Origin: Jiangella asiatica
Lineage (GTDB): Bacteria; Actinomycetota; Actinomycetes; Jiangellales; Jiangellaceae
Direction of reading: 5' to 3'
Assembly: GCF_004349065.1 (NCBI RefSeq)
Contig: NZ_SMKZ01000024.1
Span: 28,522 to 92,521 of the forward strand
DNA: 64,000 nt
The position numbers were made by a program, and so were the translations under genes. The notes below the pieces were generated by a model. The model did no database searches. It was given only the letters and a program-made list of their open reading frames with translations, and had not been told where the DNA came from. Within the stretch, counting starts at the first letter, position 1; each line of letters starts with the position of its first letter. Below are positions 28,425 to 37,632 of this stretch, one piece after another.

Positions 28425-29753
28425 TCAACCTCGATAAGCCTCGAGGTCGCGTTCGACCCGTTCGGTCATGGTGCCGACCGCCTCTTCGGGGCTCATCGCG
28501 CCGACACGGACATCGAGGAAGGCGTCCGACATGACCGTGAAGACGGTGGCGGCCGCGGGGGTTTTGATGGCCCTGGACGGCCAGTTCTGGAACTGGTAGG
28601 CGCCGAGGCGCTTCACGCTCAGCGGGAACTCCGCGTAGGCGGGGTCGGTCGTGATGGCGTCCAGAGACGCCTGCTGCCACGGGATCGCCGCGAAGTAGTT
28701 CCCGTCGACCAGGGCGCTCTGGCCCTCAGGGTCGAGCAGGATGAACTTGAGGAAGGCGGCGGCCTCGTCCTTGTGCTCCGACGCAGCGTTCATCGCCAGG
28801 GCGATGCCGTTCGACTGCACTGCGGGCACGCCGTCGGCGAAATGGGGCTGTGCGGCAGCGTCGCATTCGAAGCTGGCCGAGGCGCACATGTCGAAGTCAC
28901 CGATGTGCGCCAGCTGGAAGGCCGACTCGCCGGCGAGGAACTGGTCCGTGGTCCACTCCGGGTTCGTGATGTCGGCGACGCCATCCTCGAACCACGACTG
29001 GTAGCGAGTCGCCAGCTCCACCCATTGGTCCCCGTCGAGGTAGCCCTCCACCTCGAGCCCGTCCTCGTTGGTCGTCTCACCGCCGAGCTGCTGGCCGAAC
29101 GGCGCGAGGATCCAGGTCTCGTCGTTCGGGATGAGCAAGCCGGTCTTGCCGGTGGCCTCCTTGACCGCGGCGGCCGCGTCGACGACCTGCTCCCAGGTCC
29201 AGACCCCTTCGACCACCTCGTCGAAGGAGTTGCGTTGCAGACTTGGCGGCCCCTCCACGCCGGCCTCTGCGAGGAGGTCGTAGTTGACGGCGAGGTACAT
29301 CGTCGAGTTGTCGACGGGAACGGCCAGGAACTCACCGTCGAAGGTCTCGTTGTCCACCAAATGCTGATCGATCTGGGCCAGTTCCTCGTCCGTGACGTAC
29401 GACGTCAAGGGCTCGATCCAGCCCTCGGTGTACCACTGGTACTCATAACCCACCTCGGTGGTCACGATGTCGAGGGACGGATCGCCCTGCCCGAGGCGGA
29501 GGATCGCGCCCTCTTCCGCGTCAACTCCGGCAGCCGGCTCGAACTCGACATTGATCTCAGGATGCGCCGCCTCGAACCGCTCGATGAGATCGAGCTGCGC
29601 CGCCATGAACGTCTCATCCGAGGCACCCGAGAAGGTGATGGTCGTGACGCCATCCTCGCTCTGCGACTCCGAACCGCCGCACGCCACGGTCAGCGCCAGG
29701 GCCGCCGAGACCAAGATCGCCACGCATACCGCCCGTCCGTTGTGGTGCGTCAT
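28425..29753 (-). CDS. Sugar ABC transporter substrate-binding lipoprotein
   Basis: 442 aa from the ATG at 29753, which has gagg 7 bases upstream. The signal peptide ends in the lipobox TVAC with Cys25 as the lipid anchor. The mature protein is an extracellular solute-binding protein family 1 member (TITFSGASDETFMAAQLDLI, then AVPVDNSTMYLAVNYDLLAEAG). It captures the sugar outside the cell. It is the first and presumably most expressed gene of the operon, directly downstream of the promoter and tandem operators. Confidence 0.92.
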   Translation of the reverse strand: MTHHNGRAVCVAILVSAALALTVACGGSESQSEDGVTTITFSGASDETFMAAQLDLIERFEAAHPEINVEFEPAAGVDAEEGAILRLGQGDPSLDIVTTEVGYEYQWYTEGWIEPLTSYVTDEELAQIDQHLVDNETFDGEFLAVPVDNSTMYLAVNYDLLAEAGVEGPPSLQRNSFDEVVEGVWTWEQVVDAAAAVKEATGKTGLLIPNDETWILAPFGQQLGGETTNEDGLEVEGYLDGDQWVELATRYQSWFEDGVADITNPEWTTDQFLAGESAFQLAHIGDFDMCASASFECDAAAQPHFADGVPAVQSNGIALAMNAASEHKDEAAAFLKFILLDPEGQSALVDGNYFAAIPWQQASLDAITTDPAYAEFPLSVKRLGAYQFQNWPSRAIKTPAAATVFTVMSDAFLDVRVGAMSPEEAVGTMTERVERDLEAYRG

Positions 29754-29773
29754 TGTCAACCTCGCGGATTGTC

Positions 29774-29805
29774 GGCAATCGATTGCCATGTGGCAATCGA
29801 TTGCC
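29774..29805. promoter_or_regulatory. Two tandem LacI-type operators
   Basis: GGCAATCGATTGCC occurs twice (29774-29787 and 29792-29805). Each copy is a perfect 14-base palindrome with a central CG, as in LacI-family operators, and the centres are 18 bases apart. They lie between the -10 box and the start codon of the binding-protein gene, so bound repressor would block transcription start. The LacI protein encoded at 23272-24363 in the same operon is the obvious ligand. Confidence 0.88.
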
Positions 29806-29808
29806 GGG

Positions 29809-29837
29809 AACCTAACACCGGGCTACGGCGCGGTCAA
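29809..29837 (-). promoter_or_regulatory. Promoter of the sugar operon
   Basis: On the minus strand TTGACC (29832-29837) and TAGGTT (29809-29814) are separated by 17 bases, a good sigma-70-type pair. The predicted start of transcription falls inside the first palindromic operator. Confidence 0.65.
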
Positions 29838-30029
29838 TAGTGTTGTGGCCGAGTGCATAGCGTGCCGGTCCCAGCGCCCCCGGACACGGCCCAGGTAGTC
29901 GGCGCCCGGGCTCAGTCCCGCCACCCGCTTTACGCGCGCTTTATCTGGATTGACGCACGCTGGATACGTCGTGACCGGAAGGAGTCCGCCGTCGGATGGC
30001 TGACTCCTCAACCCGTGAGGAGCAACTCG

Positions 30030-30542
30030 ATGAGACGCAAGCGACAGGTTGCAACAGCCGCTACAACGATCGCGATCGTAGCGATGGGAGGGTACGGCCT
30101 CGCCGCCGCGGAGGACTCGACTGAGTCCGAGTCGCTGCTGCCCCGCTCCGATTTGTTGGAAGGGGAGCCTCTCTACGGCGAGTCGTCCCAGCTGAACGAC
30201 GACGGAGACGTCGTGACCAGTGCGTGGCAACAGGGAGAGGTGACCGAGGTCGCCGACACCCAGGTGACCGTGCGCAGCGCCGACGGCACCGAGTGGACAT
30301 GGACACTGACCGAGGAGACGGGGGTCACGTCGGACGGCGACGCGGCATCGACGTCGGACATCGCCGTCGGAGACACGATCCGGGTGTCCGGTCGACGCAG
30401 CGGTGACGAGCGAACCGCGTTGCAGGTCCAGGACCCGCCCATGAGGCTCGGCGCGAGACTCGAGGGGCGGCTGGAGAACCTCCCTGACGACATCCGCGAG
30501 CGACGTGAAGAACGTCTCTCGGCGTGGACGCAGTCGCTCTGA
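30030..30542 (+). CDS. Secreted or membrane-anchored protein with a DUF5666-like domain
   Basis: 170 aa. The ATG at 30030 has gaggag 8 bases upstream. Residues 4-26 form a signal peptide or membrane anchor (RKRQVATAATTIAIVAMGGY, then GLAAAED). After an acidic linker a small beta-domain follows (GEVTEVADTQVTVRSADGTE, then WTWTLTEETGV, IAVGDTIRVSGRR), of the kind often called DUF5666. The C-terminus is a charged helix. Function unknown; probably extracytoplasmic. It is transcribed away from the sugar operon and has no partner gene. Confidence 0.72.
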   Translation: MRRKRQVATAATTIAIVAMGGYGLAAAEDSTESESLLPRSDLLEGEPLYGESSQLNDDGDVVTSAWQQGEVTEVADTQVTVRSADGTEWTWTLTEETGVTSDGDAASTSDIAVGDTIRVSGRRSGDERTALQVQDPPMRLGARLEGRLENLPDDIRERREERLSAWTQSL

Positions 30543-30755
30543 CTCGGTCCGAACCCCACCCGAGGCTCGCCGGAACCAGCTGATCCCTTGACCGCCGCAC
30601 AGGGTGCGGCGGCCGGGTGATCTGCTCCACTGCGCCTTCCTGCGGTGCGGGTCGCCGGCGCGTGCCGGTCGGCGACCCGTGCCATCAACCGGAAGCGTCG
30701 GGCTCGTCGCCGCCCATCGAGAACTCGTCGCGCACCTGCCCGGCCGGTGCGCCGG

Positions 30756-30964
30756 GAACCCGATGATGACAACAACAGATGTGTCAGTGGAGAACCGCTT
30801 CTCCATCATCCGCAGCGCGGACGACTTGCCACCACCCCACCTTGATTGGATCGCCACCGTCACGGGGTCGAGCGCCGGTGACAGTAGTGCCGCGACGACG
30901 GCCTCGACGACCGTGTCGATACCTGCAAGGTCATGATCGTTGGATTGTCGTCCCAGAGACGCAT
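30756..30964 (-). pseudogene. Remnant of a KAP-like P-loop NTPase
   Basis: Between 30932 and 30756 the minus strand encodes DLAGIDTVVEAVVAALLSP followed by DPVTVAIQSRWGGGKSSALRMM, the N-terminal Walker A region typical of KAP-family NTPases. The preceding piece MRLWDDNPT is in another frame at 30964-30938, so at least one frameshift is present, and downstream of 30756 nothing recognisable follows. The gene is cut short and dead. KAP NTPases are membrane-linked and frequent in defence and mobile islands. Confidence 0.5.
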
Positions 30965-31189
30965 GGCATCGTCCTGCATGCCTCCCGCGCTTCGGCCCGC
31001 CGATCTCCATGGATGGCCAGGCATCTGGGTCACCCTAGTGACAGCCCAGGACAGATCAGCTGAGACTCGGCGCATCGCGCCGTCGAGAGCCGCCTGATAC
31101 TCGTCGACGAGTACCAGTTGTAGCCCCGGAAGCCTGATGGTCGATTCGTCGGCGCCCTGCCTCGACAATTCGCGCGGCGACGCCGCGAG

Positions 31190-33487
31190 CTAGCCTACGA
31201 GGTCGAGCGCTGCGCGGAAGATGCTGTCGGTGTCGATGCCGTGGTGGCGGTAGACGTCCTCGAGTGAGCCGGACTGGCCGAACCCGGCGACGCCGAGGGC
31301 GAGGTGGTCGACCCGGTGGACGGTGGCGAGGAATGCCAGGGTGTGCGGGTGCCCGTCGAGAACGGTGACGAGCGGGCAAGCCCGGCCGGCGGGCAGCAGC
31401 TGGTCGAGGATCCAGGACGGGGCGTCGTCGCGGCCATGGCGGGCCTGGATGGCGCGGAACAGCAGGTCCGGGCTGGTGACGCAGACGACGTCGGCGGCGA
31501 CCCCGCTCTCGGCCAGCCGGTCGGCCGCGTCCAGCGCCTCGGGAAGGACGGCGCCCATGGCCGCGATGGTGACGTCCGGCCGGGCGGCCCGTCGCAGCGG
31601 GTAGCCGCCCGCCACGGCCTGCCGCCGGCGCCGCTCCCGGGCGGCCGGGTCGGCGGGCACGGCGGCGAGGGTCTGGTCGACGGGACGCGTGGACAGCCGC
31701 AGGTACGCCGACGAGCCGTCCGGCCGCCCGAGCCGGGCCAGCGCGGCGAGCAGGGTCCATTCCAGGTCGAGGGCGAACGCCGGCTCGTAGCTGACGCAGC
31801 CGGGTTGTTCCAGCCCGATGGACGGCGTGATGATCGACTGGTGCGCGCCACCCTCGGAGGCCAGCGTGACGCCGGACGGCGTGCCGACCAGGATCGACTG
31901 GCCGCCGGCGTAGATGCCGAACGTCCACGGCTCCAGCGCCCGGGCGACGAACGGGTCATAGAGGACGCCGATGGGCAGCAGCGGCTCGCCCCACCGGCTC
32001 CACGTCGCGCCCAGTTCGCCGAGCAACCCGACCAGGTTGGTCTCGGCGATGCCCAGCTCGATGTGCTGCCCGGTCGGCCGCTCGCGCCAGTGCAGGATGG
32101 TCTCGGGGTCGTCGGCGAACCAGTCCACCCGTTCGCGCGGCGACCAGACGCCGACCTTGTTCACCCAGCCGCCCAGGTTGGTCGAGGACGAGACGTCCGG
32201 GCTGACGGTCACGACCCGCCGGGCCGCGTCCGGCGCCTGCCGGGTCAGGTCGACCAGCGCCCGGCCGAGCGCGGCCTGGGTGGTCGCGGAGCCGCTCGGC
32301 GTCCGGCCGAGGTCCACCGGCAGCTCCGGCGCGGCTGCCGGGCGAAGGGTCGGCGGCGACAGCCGCTCCGCCGTCGTCGCGCACAGCCGGGCGGCGTCGG
32401 TGCCGTCGGCGAACCGTTCCCACGGCCGGTCCGGGTCGATGCCCATGGTGGCGGCGAGGTCGCGCAGCTGCGCGTCTGTGAGCAGGGCGGAGTGGTTCTG
32501 CGGGTGGCCCTCGGTGGGCAGGCCGTGGCCCTTGATGGTGTAGGCGAAGACCACCGTCGGCAGGGCGTCGTCGATGGCGGCGAACGCACCGTCCAGTGCG
32601 CGCAGGTCGTGGCCGCCGAGGTTGCGCACCGCCTGCCGCAGGCCGGCGTCGTCGAGATCGGCGATCAGGCCGGCGACGGCGGCGTCGCCGTCCGGCAGCC
32701 GGTCACGCAGTTCGGCGGCCGTGCAGCGCAGCAGCCGCTGGTACTCGGGGTTTGACATCTGATCCAGCCGGTCGCGCAGCGCCGGGCCGCCCGGCCGGGC
32801 GAACAGGTCGTCCAGCAGCCGGCCGTACTTCACCGTCAGCACCTGCCAGCCGGCGGCGGCGAACATGCCCTGCAGCCGCGGGATCGCGATGCCGGGCACG
32901 ACGCGGTCCAGCGACTGCCGGTTCACGTCGACGAGCCACACCACCTCGCCCAGCTCGGCGACTTGCGGATCGAGGATCGCCTCCCAGACCGCTCCCTCGT
33001 CCAGCTCCGCGTCACCGACCAGCGAGTACTGCCGGCCGGTGCCGTCGCCGCCAAGGTAGCGGCGGGCCAGCGCACCCCAGATCGGCGCCGTCGCCCCGAT
33101 GCCGACCGAGCCGGTGGAGTAGTCGACCGGGTCCGGGTCCTTCGACCGGCTCGGGTAGCTCTGCAGGCCGCCGTACTCCCGCAGCGTCGTCAGCTTCGCC
33201 GCGTCCAGCCAGCCGAGCAGGTAGTTGACGGCATGCAGCACCGGCGACGCGTGCGGCTTCACCGACACCCGGTCCTCGGCGCGCAGGTGCCGGAACCACA
33301 GCGACGTCATCAGCGTCGTCATCGACGCCGACGACGCCTGGTGGCCGCCCACCTTCACGCCCGACGGGTTCGGCCGGACCCGGTTCGCGTGGTGGACCAT
33401 CGCCGTCGACAGCCACAGCACCCGCCGCTCGATCTGGCCGAGCACCTCGAGCCGGTCCACCTCCGGCACCGCCGCGGTCATCGCCAT
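31190..33487 (-). CDS. Transketolase / pyruvate dehydrogenase E1 (AceE)-like TPP enzyme
   Basis: 765 aa, both TPP-binding halves in one chain. In the N-terminal half GGHQASSASM and the cofactor motif GDAELDEGAVWEAI with VDVNRQSLDRVVPG are typical of the homodimeric AceE E1, but the protein is shorter than AceE (about 890 aa). The C-terminal half carries the glutamate region of HIELGIAETNLVG, then the transketolase-type end. ATG at 33487 is preceded by ggagg at 5 bases; in-frame GTG at 33499 is an alternative. No E2 or lipoyl gene is nearby, so a transketolase-like carbon transfer in the sugar operon is more likely than pyruvate oxidation. Last gene of the operon. Confidence 0.8.
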   Translation of the reverse strand: MAMTAAVPEVDRLEVLGQIERRVLWLSTAMVHHANRVRPNPSGVKVGGHQASSASMTTLMTSLWFRHLRAEDRVSVKPHASPVLHAVNYLLGWLDAAKLTTLREYGGLQSYPSRSKDPDPVDYSTGSVGIGATAPIWGALARRYLGGDGTGRQYSLVGDAELDEGAVWEAILDPQVAELGEVVWLVDVNRQSLDRVVPGIAIPRLQGMFAAAGWQVLTVKYGRLLDDLFARPGGPALRDRLDQMSNPEYQRLLRCTAAELRDRLPDGDAAVAGLIADLDDAGLRQAVRNLGGHDLRALDGAFAAIDDALPTVVFAYTIKGHGLPTEGHPQNHSALLTDAQLRDLAATMGIDPDRPWERFADGTDAARLCATTAERLSPPTLRPAAAPELPVDLGRTPSGSATTQAALGRALVDLTRQAPDAARRVVTVSPDVSSSTNLGGWVNKVGVWSPRERVDWFADDPETILHWRERPTGQHIELGIAETNLVGLLGELGATWSRWGEPLLPIGVLYDPFVARALEPWTFGIYAGGQSILVGTPSGVTLASEGGAHQSIITPSIGLEQPGCVSYEPAFALDLEWTLLAALARLGRPDGSSAYLRLSTRPVDQTLAAVPADPAARERRRRQAVAGGYPLRRAARPDVTIAAMGAVLPEALDAADRLAESGVAADVVCVTSPDLLFRAIQARHGRDDAPSWILDQLLPAGRACPLVTVLDGHPHTLAFLATVHRVDHLALGVAGFGQSGSLEDVYRHHGIDTDSIFRAALDLVG

Positions 33488-33589
33488 CTCGACCTCCACG
33501 CAGTTCGGGCAGAATGCGCTCGATCACAGCACGAGTAGCACATGGTGCACCATCTCCCGATCCAAGATTCAGCACTGTGCTCACGCAGG

Positions 33590-34318
33590 TCACGCGGACC
33601 GCGGGCCGCCTCGCCAGGTGGGCATCGGTCGCGTGCCGACGGCGACGTCGAAGGCGGTGTGCGCGAGCAGGCGGGTGGAGTCGAGGGTCGGCAGCGGGGA
33701 GCTGCCGTCGTCGACCAGCAGCGGGATCTCGGTGCACACCAGCGCCACCGCGTCGCAGCCCCGTCGCTTCAGCCTGTTGATGATCTCGACATAGACGCGG
33801 CGGGACTCGTCGGTGAAGACTCCCTCGACGAGTTCCTCGAAGATGATGCCGTTGATCGTCGCGCGCTCGTCGGGGTCGGGCACCATGGAGTCGATGCCGA
33901 TGCGTCGGAAGGCGTCGGGATACAGGTCGGCGTCCATGGTGTACCTCGTGCCGAGGATCCCCACGGTTCGCCGCCCCTCCTGCGCGGCTCGTTCGGCCAC
34001 GATCTCTGCGATGTGCAGGCCCGGGAGGGCCAACGGCTCGGGCGCTGCCTCCAGCGCCAGATGGGCGGTGTTGTCGGGGCAGACGAAGAAGTCCGCGCCG
34101 GCCGCGCGGAGTCGCGTTGCGCTGGTGGTCAGGATGGCGGCGATCGGCGGCAGGTCTCCGGCGTCCCAGGCCGGCATGCTCTCTCCCATCGCGATACAAT
34201 CGAGGCTGACATCCGGGTGCAGATGCGGGCCGAGCTGGTCGAACCCGTCCGCACAGAACGTTCGCAGGCACAACGAGGCGCCCTCGACACTGTGCGCCAG
34301 GATTCCGAGATGCTTCAC
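33590..34318 (-). CDS. Aspartate/glutamate racemase family protein
   Basis: 242 aa. The two catalytic cysteines of cofactor-independent racemases are visible in VCPDNTAH (about 80) and VCTEIPLL (about 195), with the symmetrical two-domain layout and the motif GILGTRYTMDADLYPDAF. It should invert an amino acid or a related hydroxy acid. It sits between the MalF-type permease gene and the AceE-like gene of an import operon headed by an opine-dehydrogenase-like enzyme, which suggests the imported compound contains an amino-acid part. Confidence 0.85.
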   Translation of the reverse strand: MKHLGILAHSVEGASLCLRTFCADGFDQLGPHLHPDVSLDCIAMGESMPAWDAGDLPPIAAILTTSATRLRAAGADFFVCPDNTAHLALEAAPEPLALPGLHIAEIVAERAAQEGRRTVGILGTRYTMDADLYPDAFRRIGIDSMVPDPDERATINGIIFEELVEGVFTDESRRVYVEIINRLKRRGCDAVALVCTEIPLLVDDGSSPLPTLDSTRLLAHTAFDVAVGTRPMPTWRGGPRSA

Positions 34319-34349
34319 GTGATGGTCCTTCCGGATAGCGTGTGACTGC

Positions 34350-35267
34350 CTAGACGTGGGTGCGTTCGTTGAAGCCGCGGAGGTAGACCCAGGCCGACGC
34401 GATGAGCAACAGGGCCATGCAGACGGCCAGTGCCGAGGCCTGCCCGATCGAGCCGGACTCGAAGGCCAGCGACCGGATGGCGAGTGGCACGGTCACCGCG
34501 GACCCACTCGGACCGCCGCCGGCCGACAACAGGTACGGGATGTCGAAGTCGTACGCCGTCCAGATCGTGCGCAGCAGCATGGCCACCAGCAGCACTGGCA
34601 GGATCGAGGGCAGCGTCACCGCGCGGAGGCCGGCCCATCGGCCACCACCGTCGATGGAGACCGCCTCGTACAGATCCCGCGGGATGGTCTGCAGCCGGGC
34701 CAGCACCACGATCACGAAGAACGGGGTGTACTTCCACACGTTGACCAGCACCAGCGTCACCATGATGACGTCGGGGTCGCTGAGCCAACCCAGCGGCGCG
34801 TCGATGAGCCCGAGATCGAGCAGGACGTAGTTCGCCAGGCCGGTGACGTCGTTGAACATGTAGCGGAACATCAGCGCGACCACGATCGCCGGCACCATGT
34901 ACGGGAACAGCACCAGGCCACGAGCCAGGCCCTGGCCCCGCAGTCGCGCGTTGAGCAACAGCGCGACCAGCACGCCGAGGCACACTTGCAGAACCATGTT
35001 GGACACAGTCCACACCACGGTCCGCCCGAACGCCGCGCGGAGGTCTGGGTCGGATCCGATCGTGACGAAGTTGTCGATCCCGATGAACGTGCGGCGGCCG
35101 CTGGCGGCGTCGACGTCGGCGAAGCTGTTGAGCAGCGCCGTGAGGAACGGGTAGACCACGAAGAGCGCCAGCAGCGCCGCGGCCGGTGCGGCGAGCAGGA
35201 GGGCGAGCCGCCGGTCGCTCATGGCCGGCCGGCGCGGCGCGCGTACGCGAGTACCGATGACGGCCAT
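34350..35267 (-). CDS. Sugar ABC transporter permease (MalF type)
   Basis: 305 aa with six helices, beginning with LALLLAAPAAALLALFVVYP, and the EAA loop LYEAVSIDGGGRWAGLRAVTLP. I chose the ATG at 35267, which shares one base with the stop of the upstream MalG-type gene (TGATG). Channel subunit of the second carbohydrate-type importer; again no ATPase gene is in the operon. Confidence 0.9.
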   Translation of the reverse strand: MAVIGTRVRAPRRPAMSDRRLALLLAAPAAALLALFVVYPFLTALLNSFADVDAASGRRTFIGIDNFVTIGSDPDLRAAFGRTVVWTVSNMVLQVCLGVLVALLLNARLRGQGLARGLVLFPYMVPAIVVALMFRYMFNDVTGLANYVLLDLGLIDAPLGWLSDPDVIMVTLVLVNVWKYTPFFVIVVLARLQTIPRDLYEAVSIDGGGRWAGLRAVTLPSILPVLLVAMLLRTIWTAYDFDIPYLLSAGGGPSGSAVTVPLAIRSLAFESGSIGQASALAVCMALLLIASAWVYLRGFNERTHV

Positions 35268-36151
35268 CAGCCCTTCACCGCCCCGGCCGCCAGCCCGGAG
35301 ACCAGCCAACGTTGCGCGACCAGATAGAGCACGACGACGGGCGCCACGATGACCAGACCCGCCGCCATCAGAAGTCCCGCCGACGTCGTTCCATAGTGCC
35401 CCATGAGCAGGTAGGTCGCCGGATTGGCGGTCAGGTTGGAGGTGCTGGTCATGAGCGTGGACGCGTAGAGGTACTCGCTCCACGCCGCGGCGAACGTGAA
35501 GATGGCCGCGGTGATCACACCCGGAACCGAGATCGGGATCACCACCCGGCGGAAGGCGCCGAACCGGGTGCAGCCATCGACCATGGCGGCTTCCTCGAGC
35601 TGGATCGCGACGCCCTGAAAGTACGACCGCAGCATCCAGAGCGCGAACGGCAGGAACACTGCCGTGTAGAGGGCGGCCAGGGCGATCAGGTTGTCGCCCA
35701 ACCCGGCCCCGAAGATCACCTGAGTGACCGGCACGAGGATGAGGATCGGCGGGACCAGGTAGGCGACGATCGCCAGCCGGCCCATCACCCGCAACGGGAG
35801 GAAGTCGAACCGGGACAGCGCGTACGCGGCGATGGTTCCCAAGATCACGACCCCGGCGGTCGCCAGGCCGGACACGACCAGGCTGTTCTGCAGGTACTGG
35901 CCGAACCCGTACGTCCCGAAGAGGCTGGTGAAGTTGTCCAACGTCAAGGTGTCGGCGTCGACGCTGGGCGGATACTGCTTGTTCGCCGCTTCGGTGCGGA
36001 ACGCGCTGAGGATCATGAACAGCAGCGGCAGGTCGGCCGCCAGCACCACGACGACCAACATCACGTACTGACCGGCCCGGAAGGGATCGACCGGCTTCCG
36101 GGGCGGCGACGCGCGGGACATGGCCTGTGCCGGCGAGGCGACCGCAGCCAT
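35267..36151 (-). CDS. Sugar ABC transporter permease (MalG type)
   Basis: 294 aa from the ATG at 36151, which shares one base with the stop of the binding-protein gene; a second in-frame ATG at 36121 is possible. First helix at VMLVVVVLAADLPLLFMILS, EAA loop LEEAAMVDGCTRFGAFRRVV. Gene order in this operon is binding protein, MalG-type, MalF-type, the reverse of the usual MalF-MalG order. Confidence 0.9.
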   Translation of the reverse strand: MAAVASPAQAMSRASPPRKPVDPFRAGQYVMLVVVVLAADLPLLFMILSAFRTEAANKQYPPSVDADTLTLDNFTSLFGTYGFGQYLQNSLVVSGLATAGVVILGTIAAYALSRFDFLPLRVMGRLAIVAYLVPPILILVPVTQVIFGAGLGDNLIALAALYTAVFLPFALWMLRSYFQGVAIQLEEAAMVDGCTRFGAFRRVVIPISVPGVITAAIFTFAAAWSEYLYASTLMTSTSNLTANPATYLLMGHYGTTSAGLLMAAGLVIVAPVVVLYLVAQRWLVSGLAAGAVKG

Positions 36152-37617
36152 CACACGATCTCCGGTTCCCAGTCCGGATGCTTCGCCTTCCAGCCGTCGG
36201 CGACCACGCGCATCTCCTCCGCCGCCGTCTGCCACGCCCGCTCGACCGGCTCGCCGTCGATGAGGATGCTCTGGAACATCATCCCGTCGACCGGCGGCGA
36301 TTTCCAGATCTCCGCGGCCCACGGGCAGACGTTGGTGAACTTCTCCTCGAAGGACTTGTCGTGGACCGCGCCCATGCTCACCGACGACGTCATCGCCGTC
36401 GGGACGTACTCGGCGAAGGTCTCGATCCAGTCGGCGTGCTCGCTCACGTAGGGGTCGGCCGACGTGGACAGCATGCCGAGCAGCTGATCCCGCACGCTCT
36501 TCATCGGCGGCAGCAGGTGCCCGGGGACGGTCATGGCGAACTCGACGGCGTGCTCGCCCACGGTGAGCTCCTTGAGGAACTCCTTGGCCAGGTCCGGTTG
36601 CGCGGTCTGCGCATAGAGGGCGTACTGCTGGCCGGAGCCGAAGTGCAGCTGCCCGGTCATGAACGGTCCGGCGGGAATGGGAATGACGCCGGACTTCTCG
36701 GCGATGTCGGGCGCGCTCTCGTGCAGGTTCACGCCGAGCCGGCCGGGGAACGGCGCGAACGTGGCCTGTCCCGAGCTGTAGGCGCTGACGATGTCGGCGT
36801 ACTCGCCGTTGTGGAGCGACTGGGCCGAGAACCGCATCATCGAGACGAACCGTTCCAGAGCCTCCAGCACCTCGGGCCGGTCGAAGGTGAGGTTGCCGTC
36901 CCGGTCGAAGTAGTCCCAGCCGGACTGGAAGATGTATGGCGAGAAGGAGAACAGCGGCAGCTGCGGTGTCGGCCCGACGGCCAGCGCGATGCCGATGTGA
37001 CCGTCGCCGCCGTGCGTCTCGCTCACCGCCGCCAGGAAGTCGTCGAACGTCTCCGGCGGGGCGATGTTCGCGTTCTGCAGAATGTCCTTGCGGTAGTACA
37101 TGAGATGCGAGTTGGCCTGCAGCGGGATGGCGTAGTCGGATCCGTCGACGACGATGCGCGTGCCGGGCATGAAGTCGTCGGGGCCGATCTCCTCGACCAG
37201 GTCGTCCAGAACGGCCAGGTAGCCGTCGCGTGCCCACGACGCGAACTGGCTCACCGGCGGGGAGAAGATGCCGACGTCCACCTTGTTCCGGAACGCCGTC
37301 GTGAGGTGCTGGAGCTGGGTGGAGTCGGAGTAGACCGACACCTCGACGCGAGCCTCCGGGTACTTCTCCTGGAACGTGGCGATGACCATGTTGTAGAACG
37401 CCAGGCTTTTCGGGTCGTTCTCGACCGTGTAGAGCGGGATGACCCCGCCGTCGCCGGAGCCGCCGTCGCTCTGCTCGATGCCGCCGCAGCCGGCGAGGAG
37501 CGCGGTCGTCGAGAGCGCCGCGGCCCCGAGGAGGAACTGACGGCGGCCGATGTCGCCGGCCACCAGCCCTTGCCGCAGCCGGGCCAGGCCGGCGGAATCG
37601 TCGTGAACGCTGTTCAT
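36151..37617 (-). CDS. ABC transporter substrate-binding lipoprotein with a Tat signal
   Basis: 488 aa. The N-terminus carries a twin-arginine motif (GRRQFLLGAA, Arg25-Arg26) and then the lipobox LAGC with Cys44, so the protein is folded before export and anchored by lipid. The mature part is an extracellular solute-binding protein family 1 member (EVSVYSDSTQLQHLTTAFRN, SHLMYYRKDIL). It captures a sugar-like solute. It is the second gene of the operon, 15 bases after the dehydrogenase-like gene. Confidence 0.9.
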   Translation of the reverse strand: MNSVHDDSAGLARLRQGLVAGDIGRRQFLLGAAALSTTALLAGCGGIEQSDGGSGDGGVIPLYTVENDPKSLAFYNMVIATFQEKYPEARVEVSVYSDSTQLQHLTTAFRNKVDVGIFSPPVSQFASWARDGYLAVLDDLVEEIGPDDFMPGTRIVVDGSDYAIPLQANSHLMYYRKDILQNANIAPPETFDDFLAAVSETHGGDGHIGIALAVGPTPQLPLFSFSPYIFQSGWDYFDRDGNLTFDRPEVLEALERFVSMMRFSAQSLHNGEYADIVSAYSSGQATFAPFPGRLGVNLHESAPDIAEKSGVIPIPAGPFMTGQLHFGSGQQYALYAQTAQPDLAKEFLKELTVGEHAVEFAMTVPGHLLPPMKSVRDQLLGMLSTSADPYVSEHADWIETFAEYVPTAMTSSVSMGAVHDKSFEEKFTNVCPWAAEIWKSPPVDGMMFQSILIDGEPVERAWQTAAEEMRVVADGWKAKHPDWEPEIV

Positions 37618-37632
37618 GTGCTCCTCCAGAGA

